Source: Thermoplasmata archaeon (GTDB lineage Archaea; Thermoplasmatota; Thermoplasmata; Lutacidiplasmatales; UBA184). From it: a stretch of 64,000 bases of DNA. Shown piece by piece: positions 50,607-60,482 of this stretch (position 1 is its first letter; each line of letters opens with the position of its first letter). Location: the NCBI GenBank assembly GCA_028864975.1, contig JAGWLG010000004.1:1-64000 (forward strand). Reading direction: 5' to 3'. Both the position numbers and the translations under genes were made by a program. Under the pieces are notes generated by a model. The model saw only the letters and a list, made by a program, of their open reading frames with translations. It did no database searches and was not told the DNA's origin.

Positions 50607-50982
50607 GTACCTCGGAGCCCCCACAGAGTGGCTGACCAGGGCTCGGAGCAACCTTGAGCTCGCGCACCGGGCGGTGGGTCCCGGGGTGTTGTGGGAGGAT
50701 CTCGCCTTCGAGGCCCAGCAGGCCGCCGAGAAGGCTCTCAAGGGCGTTCTGATCGCCCGAGGCGGCTCCTTCCGAAAGACGCACGACATCGGCGTCCTGC
50801 TTACTCTTCTCCGGAATGCCGGTGTCGAAGTGTCGCACGACCTCGATGCTTCGGTCCATCTAAGCCAGTACGCGTTCGCAAGCCGTTACCCGTCCGAGGT
50901 GCCTCTCACGGAAGCAAACTTCCGTGAGGCGCTGCAACTCGCCGAAGCCGTGGTGGCGTGGTGCGAGACGCAGGTGGCGTAG
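50524..50982 (+). CDS. HEPN-domain protein (pair 3)
   Basis: This is a typical HEPN protein: WLTRARSNLELAHRAV, EDLAFEAQQAAEKALKGVLIARGG and FRKTHDIGVLLTLLRNAG, then ASRYPSEVPLTEANFREALQLAEAVVAW. The RKTHD stretch is the conserved polar patch. It pairs with the MNT gene upstream. The start is unclear: TTG 50524 (used here) lies in the MNT gene, and no ATG or GTG is found near the real domain start at about 50610. Confidence 0.75.
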   Translation: MRRPGTTRVSSTARRWKRGGRSISPEPEYLGAPTEWLTRARSNLELAHRAVGPGVLWEDLAFEAQQAAEKALKGVLIARGGSFRKTHDIGVLLTLLRNAGVEVSHDLDASVHLSQYAFASRYPSEVPLTEANFREALQLAEAVVAWCETQVA

Positions 50983-51053
50983 CCCGCTGTTGTCGTTCTT
51001 CCTCGCTCACGGCGATTTCTGGCCGCCATGCTTTGGGCTCGAGGCACCAACAC

Positions 51054-51060
51054 CTTAATG
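51054..51060 (+). promoter_or_regulatory. TATA box for rtcB
   Basis: CTTAATG lies 23 bases before ATG 51084, again the distance for a leaderless mRNA. Confidence 0.55.
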
Positions 51061-51083
51061 GGTCCCGCCGTGGCGGCCCCTTC

Positions 51084-52550
51084 ATGCCGCCTCCACCGCG
51101 CCGCGTCATCCCGGTCGAGCGGCTCGACGACTGGCGGTACCGCCTCCCCAAGTCCACTGTCCCCGGGATGAACACCGACGGGATCCTCTTCTCGACGCCA
51201 AAGCTCGTGGAAGGATCCATCTCCGACGGGTGCTTGGAGCAGCTCGCGAACGTAGCGACGCTCCCCGGGATCCTCGGGAGCTCCCTCGCCATGCCGGACA
51301 TCCACTTCGGCTACGGCTTCCCCGTGGGGGGCGTGGCCGCCTTCGACCTGACCGAAGGGGTCGTCTCCCCCGGAGGGATCGGCTACGACATCAACTGCGG
51401 GGTCCGATTGATCCGCACCGACCTCACCGCCGTGGAGGTGAGGACGCGCCTTCGCGAGCTCACCCGAGCCCTGTTCGAGGCCGTCCCGAGCGGCGTGGGG
51501 AGCAAGGGCGGCGTGCGCCTGGACCACTCTGAGCTGGACAAGGTCCTGGAGGGCGGGGCGCGTTGGGCCGTGGAGCAGGGCTACGGCGTGGGCGAAGACC
51601 TTGAGCACCAGGAGGAGCACGGCAACCTTGCGGGCGCCGTCGCTTCCAGGGTCAGCGCACGGGCCCACGAGCGGGGCTTGAAGCAGTTGGGGACCCTCGG
51701 CTCCGGCAACCACTTCCTCGAGGTCCAGGAGGTAGCGGAGGTGCTCCGCCCGGAGGCCGCGAAGGCGATGGAGCTCGTTTCGGGCCAGGCTGTCGTCATG
51801 CTCCACACCGGCTCGCGCGGGCTCGGCCACCAGGTGGCGACAGACTACATCGCGCAGTTCGACGAAGGCTTGCGCGTGCAGGGGAAGACGCTCATCGACC
51901 GCCAGCTCTCCTGTGCGGGAGCGGACTCTCCCGAGGCCAAGGCCTACCTCGAGGCCATGGCCTCCGGGGCCAACTTCGCGTGGGCCAACCGGCAGATCAT
52001 CACCGACGGGGTCCGTAAGGCCTTCTCGAAGGTCTTCGGTCGGACGGCCGACGAGCTGGGGGTGCGCGTGGTCTACGACCTCTCCCACAACATGGCGAAG
52101 GTCGAAGAGCACGTCCTCCCGGACGGCGGGCGGAAGAAGGTCATCGTCCACCGCAAGGGAGCGACGCGCGCCTTCCCCGAGGGACGGGAGGAGATCCCCT
52201 CCCGCTATCGTTCGGTGGGGCAACCGGTCCTGATCCCCGGCGACATGGGGACCGCGAGCTACGTCCTGGTCGGGGCCCCCGGGAGCATGGAGCGTTCCTT
52301 CGGCTCGGCCTGCCATGGGGCAGGGAGGGTCCTCTCCCGCGCGGCCGCGACGCGCCGGTTCCGGTTCCGCGACGTGACGGAAGGCCTCGCCGCGAAGGGG
52401 ATCATCGTCGAGTCGGCGAGCAGGGAAGGGGTGACGGAGGAGGCCCCGGGCGCCTACAAGGACGTGCACGAAGTGGTCCGCGCGACGGAAGGTGCCGGGC
52501 TTGCCCGCGTCGCCGTCCGCCTCTCCCCGCTCGGGGTCGTGAAGGGGTAG
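51084..52550 (+). CDS. rtcB: RNA-splicing ligase RtcB
   Basis: This 488-residue GTP- and manganese-dependent ligase joins tRNA halves after intron removal. Metal motifs: GYDINCGVRL (Asp-Cys), GSGNHFLE, MLHTGSRGLGH, LSHNMAK and GDMGTASYVLVG. SACHGAGR holds the histidine that takes GMP. No intein is present, though RtcB is a frequent intein host. The ATG 51084 is preferred over the track's 50958. Gene order does not suggest an operon with neighbours. Confidence 0.95.
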   Translation: MPPPPRRVIPVERLDDWRYRLPKSTVPGMNTDGILFSTPKLVEGSISDGCLEQLANVATLPGILGSSLAMPDIHFGYGFPVGGVAAFDLTEGVVSPGGIGYDINCGVRLIRTDLTAVEVRTRLRELTRALFEAVPSGVGSKGGVRLDHSELDKVLEGGARWAVEQGYGVGEDLEHQEEHGNLAGAVASRVSARAHERGLKQLGTLGSGNHFLEVQEVAEVLRPEAAKAMELVSGQAVVMLHTGSRGLGHQVATDYIAQFDEGLRVQGKTLIDRQLSCAGADSPEAKAYLEAMASGANFAWANRQIITDGVRKAFSKVFGRTADELGVRVVYDLSHNMAKVEEHVLPDGGRKKVIVHRKGATRAFPEGREEIPSRYRSVGQPVLIPGDMGTASYVLVGAPGSMERSFGSACHGAGRVLSRAAATRRFRFRDVTEGLAAKGIIVESASREGVTEEAPGAYKDVHEVVRATEGAGLARVAVRLSPLGVVKG

Positions 52551-52566
52551 CCGCCCTCGGGTCGGC

Positions 52567-55500
52567 TCAGAGATGCGCGCCGCAGTGCGGGCAGTCGCGG
52601 GCGCCCCGTGCGACCTTGCCGATGCAAACCGGGCAGACCTCGGCCGCCGACCCTGAGGGAGGGGGCTCAGTCCCCTCCTGGAGCGGGACGCTGGCCGGCT
52701 CGGCCCCTCCTTCGGACCCTACACGGTCGCTCTGGGCGTCGGTCGACGACCCGCTCGCGGGTGCCGGATACGGCGAGGACGGCGCGGCCGGTCCTCCCAC
52801 TTGGACTCCCTGCAGAGAAGTAGCCGACAAGGCGGCGGTCGGCCCCACCGGGGGAGCGATCATGTCCATCGGTCCGGGGGGTGGGGGGCCTGCGGGAGGT
52901 CCCTCCCCCGGTTCGTAACCTGGGCCGATCACGGAAGGGAAGGGGGCCAGGTCCGAAGGGGGCGGGGCGACGGCGAGCCGGGACCGCCCGCGTCGCCGAA
53001 GCACGAGAAGGGCCACGATCGCCGCCACGACCAGGGCTACCGTCACGAGGAAGAGGGGGCTCGAGAGCACCCCCACCATCCTGGAGAACACGGAACCTGG
53101 CGTGGTGGCCGCCGAGACGTTCACCCAGAGGGTCCGGTTGAACTCCTCCCCCAACGCATCGCTCATCCGGGCCGTGGCCTGGAACGTCCCGGTCCGGTTG
53201 AACGTGTGCGTCGGGTCGAGGGCTTGAGAGGGGCCCCCTCCATCCGAGAACGTCCAGAGGACCGCGTACGGGGCGAGCCCCCCGCTGGGGATCGCGTCGA
53301 GGTGGACCGTGAGCGGTGCGTTCCCCGAGGTGCGGTCCGCGCTGACGTTTCCTCTCAGCGGACCCACCACCGAGACGACCAGGGTCGTGGTCGCGCTCTG
53401 GCGCGAGGGCGTGGAGGAGTCGTTCACGTACAGGCGCACCACGTAGCTTCCGCGGGTGGGGTAGGTGTGCGTCGGAGAAGCGAGCGCCGAGACGTTCCCG
53501 TCGCCGAAGCGCCAGGAGTAGACGTACGGGAGGTTCCCCCCCGAGACGCCGGCCTTGAAGTCGACGGCGAGCGGTGGGAGGCCTGCGGGGGGGGTCGCTC
53601 GGGGGTTCAGCGTCAGCGGTCCCTTCGACACCGCGATGACGACGGGGGCGAAGGACGCCGCGCCATTGAGGTCGGTCGCACGTAGCGTCGCGGTGAAGTT
53701 CCCGGACCGGTTGTAGACGTGGGTCGGGTCCGGCGCCGAGGAGAGCGGAGCGCCGTCCCCGAAGCTCCAGCGGTAGAGGTAGGGACCTGTGCCCCCCCTC
53801 GCGCCGCCCGAGAACTGGACGGCGAGGGGAAGGACCCCTGACGTGGGCGATGCCGAGGCCATCGCGGTCAGGGAGCTGGCGCTCGGAGAGACCGAGAGGA
53901 AGAGGCTCGACGCGTTGGTCTTGCCCACCGCGTCCGTGACGGTGAGCGTCGCTCGGAAGGTCCCGGAGCCGTTGTAGATGTGCTGGGGAGCGGTGGCGCC
54001 GGACGGGGTCGAGAGGTCGCCGAAGTCCCAGCTCCAACGCAAGGGCCCCGTGCCTCCCACGACGGTCGAGCTGAAGGCGACCGAGAGCGGGGCGGTCCCG
54101 CTCGTGGGGGTCGCCGTTGCGCTGACCAACGGGAGCGGTGCCACCACCACGCGCGCGAGGGCGGTGGCGCTGAATCCCGCCGTGTCGTTGACATAGAGCC
54201 GGGCGTAGAACGTGACCGGGACCGTTCCCGTGACCACGTACGGGTGGCTGACGTTCGCTCCCATCGCGGGGGCACTCCCGTCCCCAAAGACCCAGGTGTA
54301 GGTGTAGGGGGGTGTGCCCCCCACACCGAGACCCTGGAAGATCACGGGGATCCCCGAGTCGGTGGGAGAGTTGGTCGCGGCCGCGGAGGCGGAGAGGATC
54401 CCCCCGCCGGCCGCGGGACAGGTGCCGCTCGCTCCTCCCACGTCCACCTGGACCATCGGGCTCTCGCCCGCCATCGGGACGGGAGCGGTCGAGTCCGTCG
54501 CCGTCGCGTAGGCGCAGTCGACCCCCACCGCCTGGTAGGTGTGGCTGGGCGAGGTCGCCCCGGTCGAGGAGATGTTCCCTTCGAACGTTCCGTCACCCCA
54601 GTACATCGTCCAGGCGAAGGGCCCTGTGCCTCCCGTGGGCGTCGCCGAGAACGGGACCAACTGGCCCACCGTCGGGCTGGGGGAGCTTGTGGTCAGGGTG
54701 ACCCCGAACGTGGACGTCCCCACGGAGATGAGCACGGGGGCGGAGGTCGTCGAGTTGCCCGAACTGTCGAAAGCGACGACCCAGGCGAGGTAGGAACCTG
54801 GGATGAGGTAGGTGTGGGTCGCCAGGGTCCCCGGCTGGGTCGTCGCATTCCCGTCCCCGAACAGGAAGGTGTAGGTCGGATAGGTGCCCGTGCCCCCGCT
54901 GGCCGACGCCGCGAACGTGACCGGGAGCGGAGCGCTTCCGCTCTGCGGACCGAGGGAGAGGGCGACCTCGAACCCGCCTCGCGGGGGAACGGGTCCTCCT
55001 CGCGCCAGGTCCGGCACCGCGTAGGCGGCCTTCGGGGTCCCGATCCCCGTGATCGGGTCCCACCCGGGGGTCGCCGAGTACCCGTTGTTCCCGGAGGTGA
55101 TGTCATGGAAATCGGTCGAGTAGCTCGTGGAACGGAGGATGGCGTAGAGCGTGGGGTCGAGCAGTCCGATGCCTCCTCCATGGATCTGGTCCGCGGTGGC
55201 CGCGAGGCCCGCCCACATGGGGGAGGCGTCGGAGGTCCCTTCCACGAGCCAGGTCTGGCCCCCTTCGACCATCTCGAGGTAGCTCCCGGCCGTGATCCCG
55301 ACGTCCGGGACCCCGCGCAGCCCGTTGTTGACGACGCCGAGGCCGCGTTGGTACCAGGGCTGGGGTTGAGGCGACCATCCTCCCCCGGCCCCTCCCCCGT
55401 TGTTGCAGCTGCTGCCGGAGAGGTTCCCGCTCCAGGCGGTCTCGCTGCTATAGCTCGTGCCGCTCACGGTCAGGACGGTCCCCCCCACGCCGGTCGCTGC

Positions 55501-56772
55501 GTCGTCGGAGGCCGGATAGTCCGTGGAGGCGGTCTGCGTCCCGTCCGCGGCTCCGCAGTCGCCGCTCGCGGCGAAGACACTGATCCCCTCGACCGCGGCT
55601 GCCTGGAGGATAGGATGCAGGATGGCGTAGGTGCCGTCGGTGGAGGCGTTGCAGCTCGAGGAGCAAGCAGCCCCACCGTAGACCCCAACGTCCGGCTCGC
55701 CCCAGGAGAGCGAGATGACGTCCGCCACGTGGTACTCGACCAGGAAGTTCACGGCCTGGTAGAGCCCGAACCCCGAATCGGGGGAGAAGACGACGTCCAG
55801 ATTCGCCCCCTCGGCCATGACGTGCGACCATTCCATGTCCAGGGCGGTCTCGATCCCCCACCCGCTCGAGGTGCTCGCGTTCGGGTCCCGCGTGTCCGGG
55901 TCCGGGTAGAGGAACGAGAGCGAGGAGCTCGGAAGCGCGAAGTTCGCGTTGAAGGAGGCGTAGTCGCTCGCGAGCTGGGCCTGGGTCTCGCTCGAGTCGT
56001 AGTCGTCCACGACGGCGACCGTGCGACCGGCGCCGGTCTCGCTCTTCCCGATCAGCGTGGAGTCCCCGTAGGCGGATTGCACTTCGCAGGGAGTGTACCC
56101 AAATGTCCCCGTCGCGCAGGAAGCCCCAACCTCTGGGGAGCGCGGGCTTGAGAGAGAGAACGGACCGTTCACCATCTCGAGAGGTCGTGCATCCAGAGCG
56201 TTCGTGAGGCCGAAGCTCCCCGACACGGAGAGGTCAGAGGGCAGGCTCGGGGCCGTGCTCGGTCCGTAGACGACACGAGGACCCACCTGCCAGAGCTCGA
56301 GGGAGGTGTGGAACGCGGCGGACATCTCGGCCGAGGTGCCCGAGAGCCCCAGGGTCAGCCGGTTCGACGAAGGCTCGACCGTGAGGCCGTAGGAGGAGAA
56401 GTACGCCGAGGCCCGGTCGTAGGCGGAAGAGGAGGGCGAGAACTGGGTCGCGAACTCCGTTGGGGAGAGGAAGGTACGGTAGAGAGGGGAGTTCGGGGTC
56501 GACTCCTCTTGCACGAGCCGCGAAAGCTCCTGTGGGTCCCTCGTGGGGAGAGCGATGCCGGCATGCAGCGGGGCGGAACCCGTGAGCTTCCCGAGGTCCC
56601 TCGCCGCGGGGAAGATAGCCGGGATCGCGGCCCCCACGGCGTGGAGCATGGTGGGTGAGCCTCCGGCGATGGAGGTGACCGGAGCCGCGGCCGGGGGGAT
56701 CGCCGTCACCGACAAAAGCGCGAGGACGAGAACCGCGATGGGGAGCCCCCGATGTTGAGGACCCTTGGGCAC
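52567..56772 (-). CDS. S53 sedolisin-type protease with seven PKD domains, membrane anchor and zinc ribbon
   Basis: This 1401-residue protein has a signal peptide (LPIAVLVLALLSVTAIPPAAA) and a pro-kumamolisin domain (about 50-200). A peptidase S53 domain follows with Glu308 and Asp312 in GIETALD, Asp405 in AASGDCG, Ser514 in GTSDASP and the calcium loop GWDPITGIGTP. Then come about seven PKD-like repeats (for example TYTFLFGDGNAT), one helix (LFLVTVALVVAAIVALLVLRRRGRS), a Pro-rich linker and a final CPVC/CPHC zinc ribbon, which would lie in the cytosol. Sedolisins work at acid pH. The protease faces outside on a stalk of PKD domains. Confidence 0.93.
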   Translation of the reverse strand: MPKGPQHRGLPIAVLVLALLSVTAIPPAAAPVTSIAGGSPTMLHAVGAAIPAIFPAARDLGKLTGSAPLHAGIALPTRDPQELSRLVQEESTPNSPLYRTFLSPTEFATQFSPSSSAYDRASAYFSSYGLTVEPSSNRLTLGLSGTSAEMSAAFHTSLELWQVGPRVVYGPSTAPSLPSDLSVSGSFGLTNALDARPLEMVNGPFSLSSPRSPEVGASCATGTFGYTPCEVQSAYGDSTLIGKSETGAGRTVAVVDDYDSSETQAQLASDYASFNANFALPSSSLSFLYPDPDTRDPNASTSSGWGIETALDMEWSHVMAEGANLDVVFSPDSGFGLYQAVNFLVEYHVADVISLSWGEPDVGVYGGAACSSSCNASTDGTYAILHPILQAAAVEGISVFAASGDCGAADGTQTASTDYPASDDAATGVGGTVLTVSGTSYSSETAWSGNLSGSSCNNGGGAGGGWSPQPQPWYQRGLGVVNNGLRGVPDVGITAGSYLEMVEGGQTWLVEGTSDASPMWAGLAATADQIHGGGIGLLDPTLYAILRSTSYSTDFHDITSGNNGYSATPGWDPITGIGTPKAAYAVPDLARGGPVPPRGGFEVALSLGPQSGSAPLPVTFAASASGGTGTYPTYTFLFGDGNATTQPGTLATHTYLIPGSYLAWVVAFDSSGNSTTSAPVLISVGTSTFGVTLTTSSPSPTVGQLVPFSATPTGGTGPFAWTMYWGDGTFEGNISSTGATSPSHTYQAVGVDCAYATATDSTAPVPMAGESPMVQVDVGGASGTCPAAGGGILSASAAATNSPTDSGIPVIFQGLGVGGTPPYTYTWVFGDGSAPAMGANVSHPYVVTGTVPVTFYARLYVNDTAGFSATALARVVVAPLPLVSATATPTSGTAPLSVAFSSTVVGGTGPLRWSWDFGDLSTPSGATAPQHIYNGSGTFRATLTVTDAVGKTNASSLFLSVSPSASSLTAMASASPTSGVLPLAVQFSGGARGGTGPYLYRWSFGDGAPLSSAPDPTHVYNRSGNFTATLRATDLNGAASFAPVVIAVSKGPLTLNPRATPPAGLPPLAVDFKAGVSGGNLPYVYSWRFGDGNVSALASPTHTYPTRGSYVVRLYVNDSSTPSRQSATTTLVVSVVGPLRGNVSADRTSGNAPLTVHLDAIPSGGLAPYAVLWTFSDGGGPSQALDPTHTFNRTGTFQATARMSDALGEEFNRTLWVNVSAATTPGSVFSRMVGVLSSPLFLVTVALVVAAIVALLVLRRRGRSRLAVAPPPSDLAPFPSVIGPGYEPGEGPPAGPPPPGPMDMIAPPVGPTAALSATSLQGVQVGGPAAPSSPYPAPASGSSTDAQSDRVGSEGGAEPASVPLQEGTEPPPSGSAAEVCPVCIGKVARGARDCPHCGAHL

Positions 56773-56916
56773 ATCGTTTCGAGGTGGCCGGGGCTATATG
56801 ACCGTGCCCCGGGGCGTCGAGCGTAGGAGGGGACCCCAAGTCCCTCGCCTGGGCGGCCGGACGATGCAGGAGGGTAGGGTCCCCGCCGGGGGTAGGACCG
56901 TCTTGAGCAAGTGGCC

Positions 56917-58551
56917 CTAACTCTCGATGGACTCGCGGGCCAGGTCGGGTCGAAGGTTCTCCCCCCTTGACCCGCGGGTCGACCGTTGAGGCTTCCGACG
57001 ACCCACGGCTCGGGGGCGGGAGACTCGCCGCCTCGCGATCACGAGGAAGCTGGTGCCGGTCAAGATGGAGACTGCCGCGAGGACCAGAGCCACCTCGTTG
57101 AAGAAGGTCCCAAGGTACCACGGCAGTGGGGGGGGTGGGTAGGCGATCAGCAGGGTGGCCGGGGGTGGGCTGCTGGAAGAGCACGCGCTCGAGCATCCTC
57201 CGACCGCCGCGGCGAAGACGACCCACGTCGGTCCCCCGATGGCGCCCTTCAAGTCCGAGAGCGAGGAGCCGTAGGGGGAACTCCCTCCAAGCCTGAGCGG
57301 CGTGCGCGTGGGGGGCCCTGCGGTGGTGGCGCCGGGGGGCACGACCCAACGTAGGATACCACCCCCCTGAGGGACGACCTCGATCGCGGTGAGGCCGCCT
57401 CCCGCCTCGCTGCCCACCGCGCTAGCCGTGGGGTTCAGGCTGGGCTGGGGCGATGAGGGGAGGTCGGGGAGGGCCACCGGACCCTGGATCGCGGACCCCG
57501 GGAGTCCGTAGACCGCACCCCACATGGAGAGGTAGGCCCCGACCTCCGGAGAGGTGAGGAGGGCGGGCGTTCCCGAGAGGTTCACGGGCTGACCTGGAAC
57601 GAAGGTTCCCGGTGCACCGTTCGTTCCGGGATCGTAGGAGTACGGGACCGCCCAGTACCAGGATTGGACCGGATAGCAGCTCTCGACGCCCGGATTCCAA
57701 AGGGCGACGAGCCCGATCGAGGAGCCGCTCGCGAAGACCGAGGCGGAGGTGCTCGCCCAAGGAGGGTAGGGGCAGTTGCGAGCGAACGACGGGGTTACGT
57801 TCTGGGAAGGGGACCAGGTCGTTCCTCCGTCCGCCGAGATGGTCACATTGTCCGAGGTCATCCCGTAGGAGGTGCCGAAGTAGGGCCCTCCCTCGTAGTT
57901 GAACGCGACGGCTTCGAGGGACCCCTGGACCGCGACCGAGAGGCTCGAGAAAGGTGAGGCATTCTGGGCGAGGAGGCGAGGGAGACCCCAAGTCTGTCCT
58001 TCGTCCGCGCTCGACCATGCCTCCACCCGGTAGGGAGCATGGGCCGGGGCCGCACCGATGCTCGTGCTTTGGTACAACGGCACGGGCGACGTTTGTAATG
58101 TTGCCATGGCGAGAAGAAGCTGTGCCCCGTCCGCAGCTAAGGACAGGTCCCCCCACCTCCAGGGGTAGGGAGAGTCCGAACCCGGGATGGTGGGATGGGC
58201 CGGAAGCTCCGACCAATGCCCCCCCCTGTCGAGGCTCCGATACAGGCTGACGTTCGACCAGGCTTGACCCGTCGCCTTGACGGGAAGCAACGCCGCGAAC
58301 ACCGCGGACGTGGTATCGGCGAAGACCACTTCTTCGGAGGGGGGAAGAACGGTGGAAACGACGCTCGGCGCGAACGCGTTGTTCACGAGCTGGTACCCCG
58401 CATCGGCCGCGAGGGCGACCCCGACGGCCAGAAGCACCACGCCCGCGACACGCAGCCCCCTGACCTGCTCTCCACGATGCGTCAGGGGTGGGACGACGAC
58501 AGGAGCATCGTCCGGTCCTCCGAAGGAGGGTGGGTCGGCCGCGGAGCTCAC
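56917..58551 (-). CDS. Membrane-anchored beta-propeller (BNR/sialidase-like) protein
   Basis: This 544-residue protein has an N-terminal helix (VAGVVLLAVGVALAADAGYQLV) and a beta-propeller-like domain with Asp-box type repeats (SLDRGGHWSEL, SSADEGQTWGLP, SADGGTTWSPS). A final helix (FFNEVALVLAAVSILTGTSFLVIA) and a basic Arg-rich tail follow. No sialidase catalytic residues are clear, so this is probably a binding or surface protein. It starts at GTG 58551, in the same orientation as the S53 protease. Confidence 0.75.
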   Translation of the reverse strand: MSSAADPPSFGGPDDAPVVVPPLTHRGEQVRGLRVAGVVLLAVGVALAADAGYQLVNNAFAPSVVSTVLPPSEEVVFADTTSAVFAALLPVKATGQAWSNVSLYRSLDRGGHWSELPAHPTIPGSDSPYPWRWGDLSLAADGAQLLLAMATLQTSPVPLYQSTSIGAAPAHAPYRVEAWSSADEGQTWGLPRLLAQNASPFSSLSVAVQGSLEAVAFNYEGGPYFGTSYGMTSDNVTISADGGTTWSPSQNVTPSFARNCPYPPWASTSASVFASGSSIGLVALWNPGVESCYPVQSWYWAVPYSYDPGTNGAPGTFVPGQPVNLSGTPALLTSPEVGAYLSMWGAVYGLPGSAIQGPVALPDLPSSPQPSLNPTASAVGSEAGGGLTAIEVVPQGGGILRWVVPPGATTAGPPTRTPLRLGGSSPYGSSLSDLKGAIGGPTWVVFAAAVGGCSSACSSSSPPPATLLIAYPPPPLPWYLGTFFNEVALVLAAVSILTGTSFLVIARRRVSRPRAVGRRKPQRSTRGSRGENLRPDLARESIES

Positions 58552-59032
58552 ATCCCACGATGCTCATCACCGCCCTATCTACCTTGCAAACTACCTTCCG
58601 CTCCGGGTAGTGGACCTCTTCCTGTGGGACCCCCCCGAGGAAGGCGCGGTGATTCCGTGGCCCGGTGCGCACGGGGTGAAAGCCCTGGGTCTCACCCTCA
58701 ACCCGCGAAGCGGAACGTCGCCGAGTCCACCGGATGACGAAGGCCGGGCTAGAACGGGGATGGTGAGGAAAGAGGGCACGCTCGAACCGGCAACGGAGGT
58801 CGCGCTTCCCAGGGAGGACTGGTCAAGACACGGGCTTCTCAACCCTCGAGCCGGGTTCGACCTGGGGGTCCCCCCGTGCCTTTCCGCCCCCAAGGGGCCG
58901 GCCCTCACAGCAACCCCGAGCCGTCAGCGATAGGGAGATCCTCGCCCTCCCGGGCCCGACGCCGAGACCTTCGGCAGACGTTAAGTCGCCCTGGGAGGTG
59001 AAGGCCCAGTACCATCCTCCGGGGAGCGCCTC
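58552..59032. other. 480-base gap without recognised gene
   Basis: I found no supported gene. Track ORFs here are Pro/Gly/Ser-rich with no motif. GAGGAAAGAGGGC at about 58763 recalls the conserved start of RNase P RNA, but the other conserved parts are not found. GGTTCGAC near 58854 resembles a T loop, but no tRNA stem closes. An M50 ribosome-binding site (GGGGAG) lies at the right end. Confidence 0.4.
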
Positions 59033-60481
59033 TTGACCATAGATCTCAGCTACGTGATGGACGTCATTCTGCCGTACGTCATCGTGCCCCTGGTGGCGTA
59101 CATCGCCGTGCTCTTCGTGCTCGACCGGAAGGGGTGGCTGGGGAAGGACAAGCCCCTCGCCCTTCTCGGGCCGATCCTGATGGTCAAGACGCTCCACGGG
59201 CGCAAGCTCCTGGAGCGGCTATCGCGCTATCGCAGGTCCTGGAACCTATTCGGCGACTTGGGCATCGTCCTCGCGTTCGTCGGCATGGTCGTCATGTTCG
59301 CCTTCCTCCTGTGGGGGGCGTACCGGTCCTCGGTCCCGTCGACCGCCGTCAAGGCCCCGCTCAATGAGGTGGTCACGATCCCCGGCCTCAATCCCCTCTT
59401 GCCGATAGGCTACGGTCTCCTCGCCCTCGTCGTCGCCGTGGTGCTCCACGAGTTCTGTCACGGGATTCTCGCGCGAGCGAACGACATCCGCGTGAAGAGC
59501 CTGGGCGTGCTGTTCCTGGTGATCCCGCTCGGAGCCTTCGTCGAACAGGACGACGAGGACATGATGAAGGTCCCCGCGCGCAAGCGCGACCGGGTCGCTG
59601 CCGCCGGGGTGATGGCGAACTTTGTGCTCGCGTTCCTCTTCTTCGTCCTCATGGCGGGTCTCGTCGCCTCTTCCGTCCATGTGAAGACCTCCGGCATCGC
59701 CGTGCTGGGCGTCGTCTCGGAGAGCCCGGTGTCGAACGCCTCAGCGGCCCTGGGACCGGAGGGCCTTGCGCCGGGTGACTTCTTGACAGAGCTCAACGGG
59801 AGCGCGACCCCTGACTACCGCCACTTCCAGCTGGCCCTTTGGGAGACCCATCCGGGGGAGACCGTCAGCGTCCAGTGGTACTCGGAGTCCCGGGGGGGCC
59901 ATGTCTCGACGAACGTCACCCTCGGTGCCGCGGTCCACTGGTACGACGTGACGAAGTTGAACGCCTCCCAGATCCGCTCGCTGACGACGCTGTCGTTCCT
60001 CGGGTTCGAGCCCGCTTCCGTTCCCCCCTCCGTTCTCTTGGGCGTGCTCGCCAAGGGCCCGGCCGCGACGGGGACAGGAGCGTCGCTCAACACGAGCGAC
60101 GTCGTCGCCTCTTCCGCCCTCTTCCTCGCCCTGCCCATCACGAGCGAGATGCCCCTGCAGGGCGCGAGCGCCCAGTTCTACACCGTGGACGGTCCGCTCG
60201 GCGCCCTGGGGGCCGGGAACGTCTGGGTCGTGATCAACACGCTCTACTGGTTGGTCTGGGTCAACCTCCTCCTCGGTATCTTCAACGCGCTCCCCGCGGT
60301 GCCCCTCGACGGGGGCTTCCTCTTCCGCGACGTCGCGACGGGAGCGGTCCGCCGTCTCCGCCCCGCCTGGACCCAGGGGAAGACGGAGAAGGCCGTGAAC
60401 ATGCTGAGCATCTTTGCGACGCTCCTCGTCTTCTTCCTGATCCTCTGGGAGCTCGTCGCCCCGTACCTCCTCAACCCGTAG
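59033..60481 (+). CDS. Site-2 protease-like membrane metalloprotease (M50)
   Basis: This 482-residue intramembrane protease starts at TTG 59033. HEFCHG gives the HExxH zinc motif inside a membrane helix, and FNALPAVPLDGG supplies the third ligand (LDG). A PDZ-like insert (VLGVVSESPVSNASAALGPEGLAPGDFLTELNG) lies between. About six or more membrane helices are visible. Such proteases cleave membrane-bound regulators. A 1-base gap leads to priL, so the two may be co-transcribed. Confidence 0.9.
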   Translation: MTIDLSYVMDVILPYVIVPLVAYIAVLFVLDRKGWLGKDKPLALLGPILMVKTLHGRKLLERLSRYRRSWNLFGDLGIVLAFVGMVVMFAFLLWGAYRSSVPSTAVKAPLNEVVTIPGLNPLLPIGYGLLALVVAVVLHEFCHGILARANDIRVKSLGVLFLVIPLGAFVEQDDEDMMKVPARKRDRVAAAGVMANFVLAFLFFVLMAGLVASSVHVKTSGIAVLGVVSESPVSNASAALGPEGLAPGDFLTELNGSATPDYRHFQLALWETHPGETVSVQWYSESRGGHVSTNVTLGAAVHWYDVTKLNASQIRSLTTLSFLGFEPASVPPSVLLGVLAKGPAATGTGASLNTSDVVASSALFLALPITSEMPLQGASAQFYTVDGPLGALGAGNVWVVINTLYWLVWVNLLLGIFNALPAVPLDGGFLFRDVATGAVRRLRPAWTQGKTEKAVNMLSIFATLLVFFLILWELVAPYLLNP

Positions 60482-60482
60482 C

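Noticed and set aside
58763-58780. GAGGAAAGAGGGC resembling the start of RNase P RNA
   Set aside because: The other conserved RNase P RNA segments and closing stems are not found in the gap.
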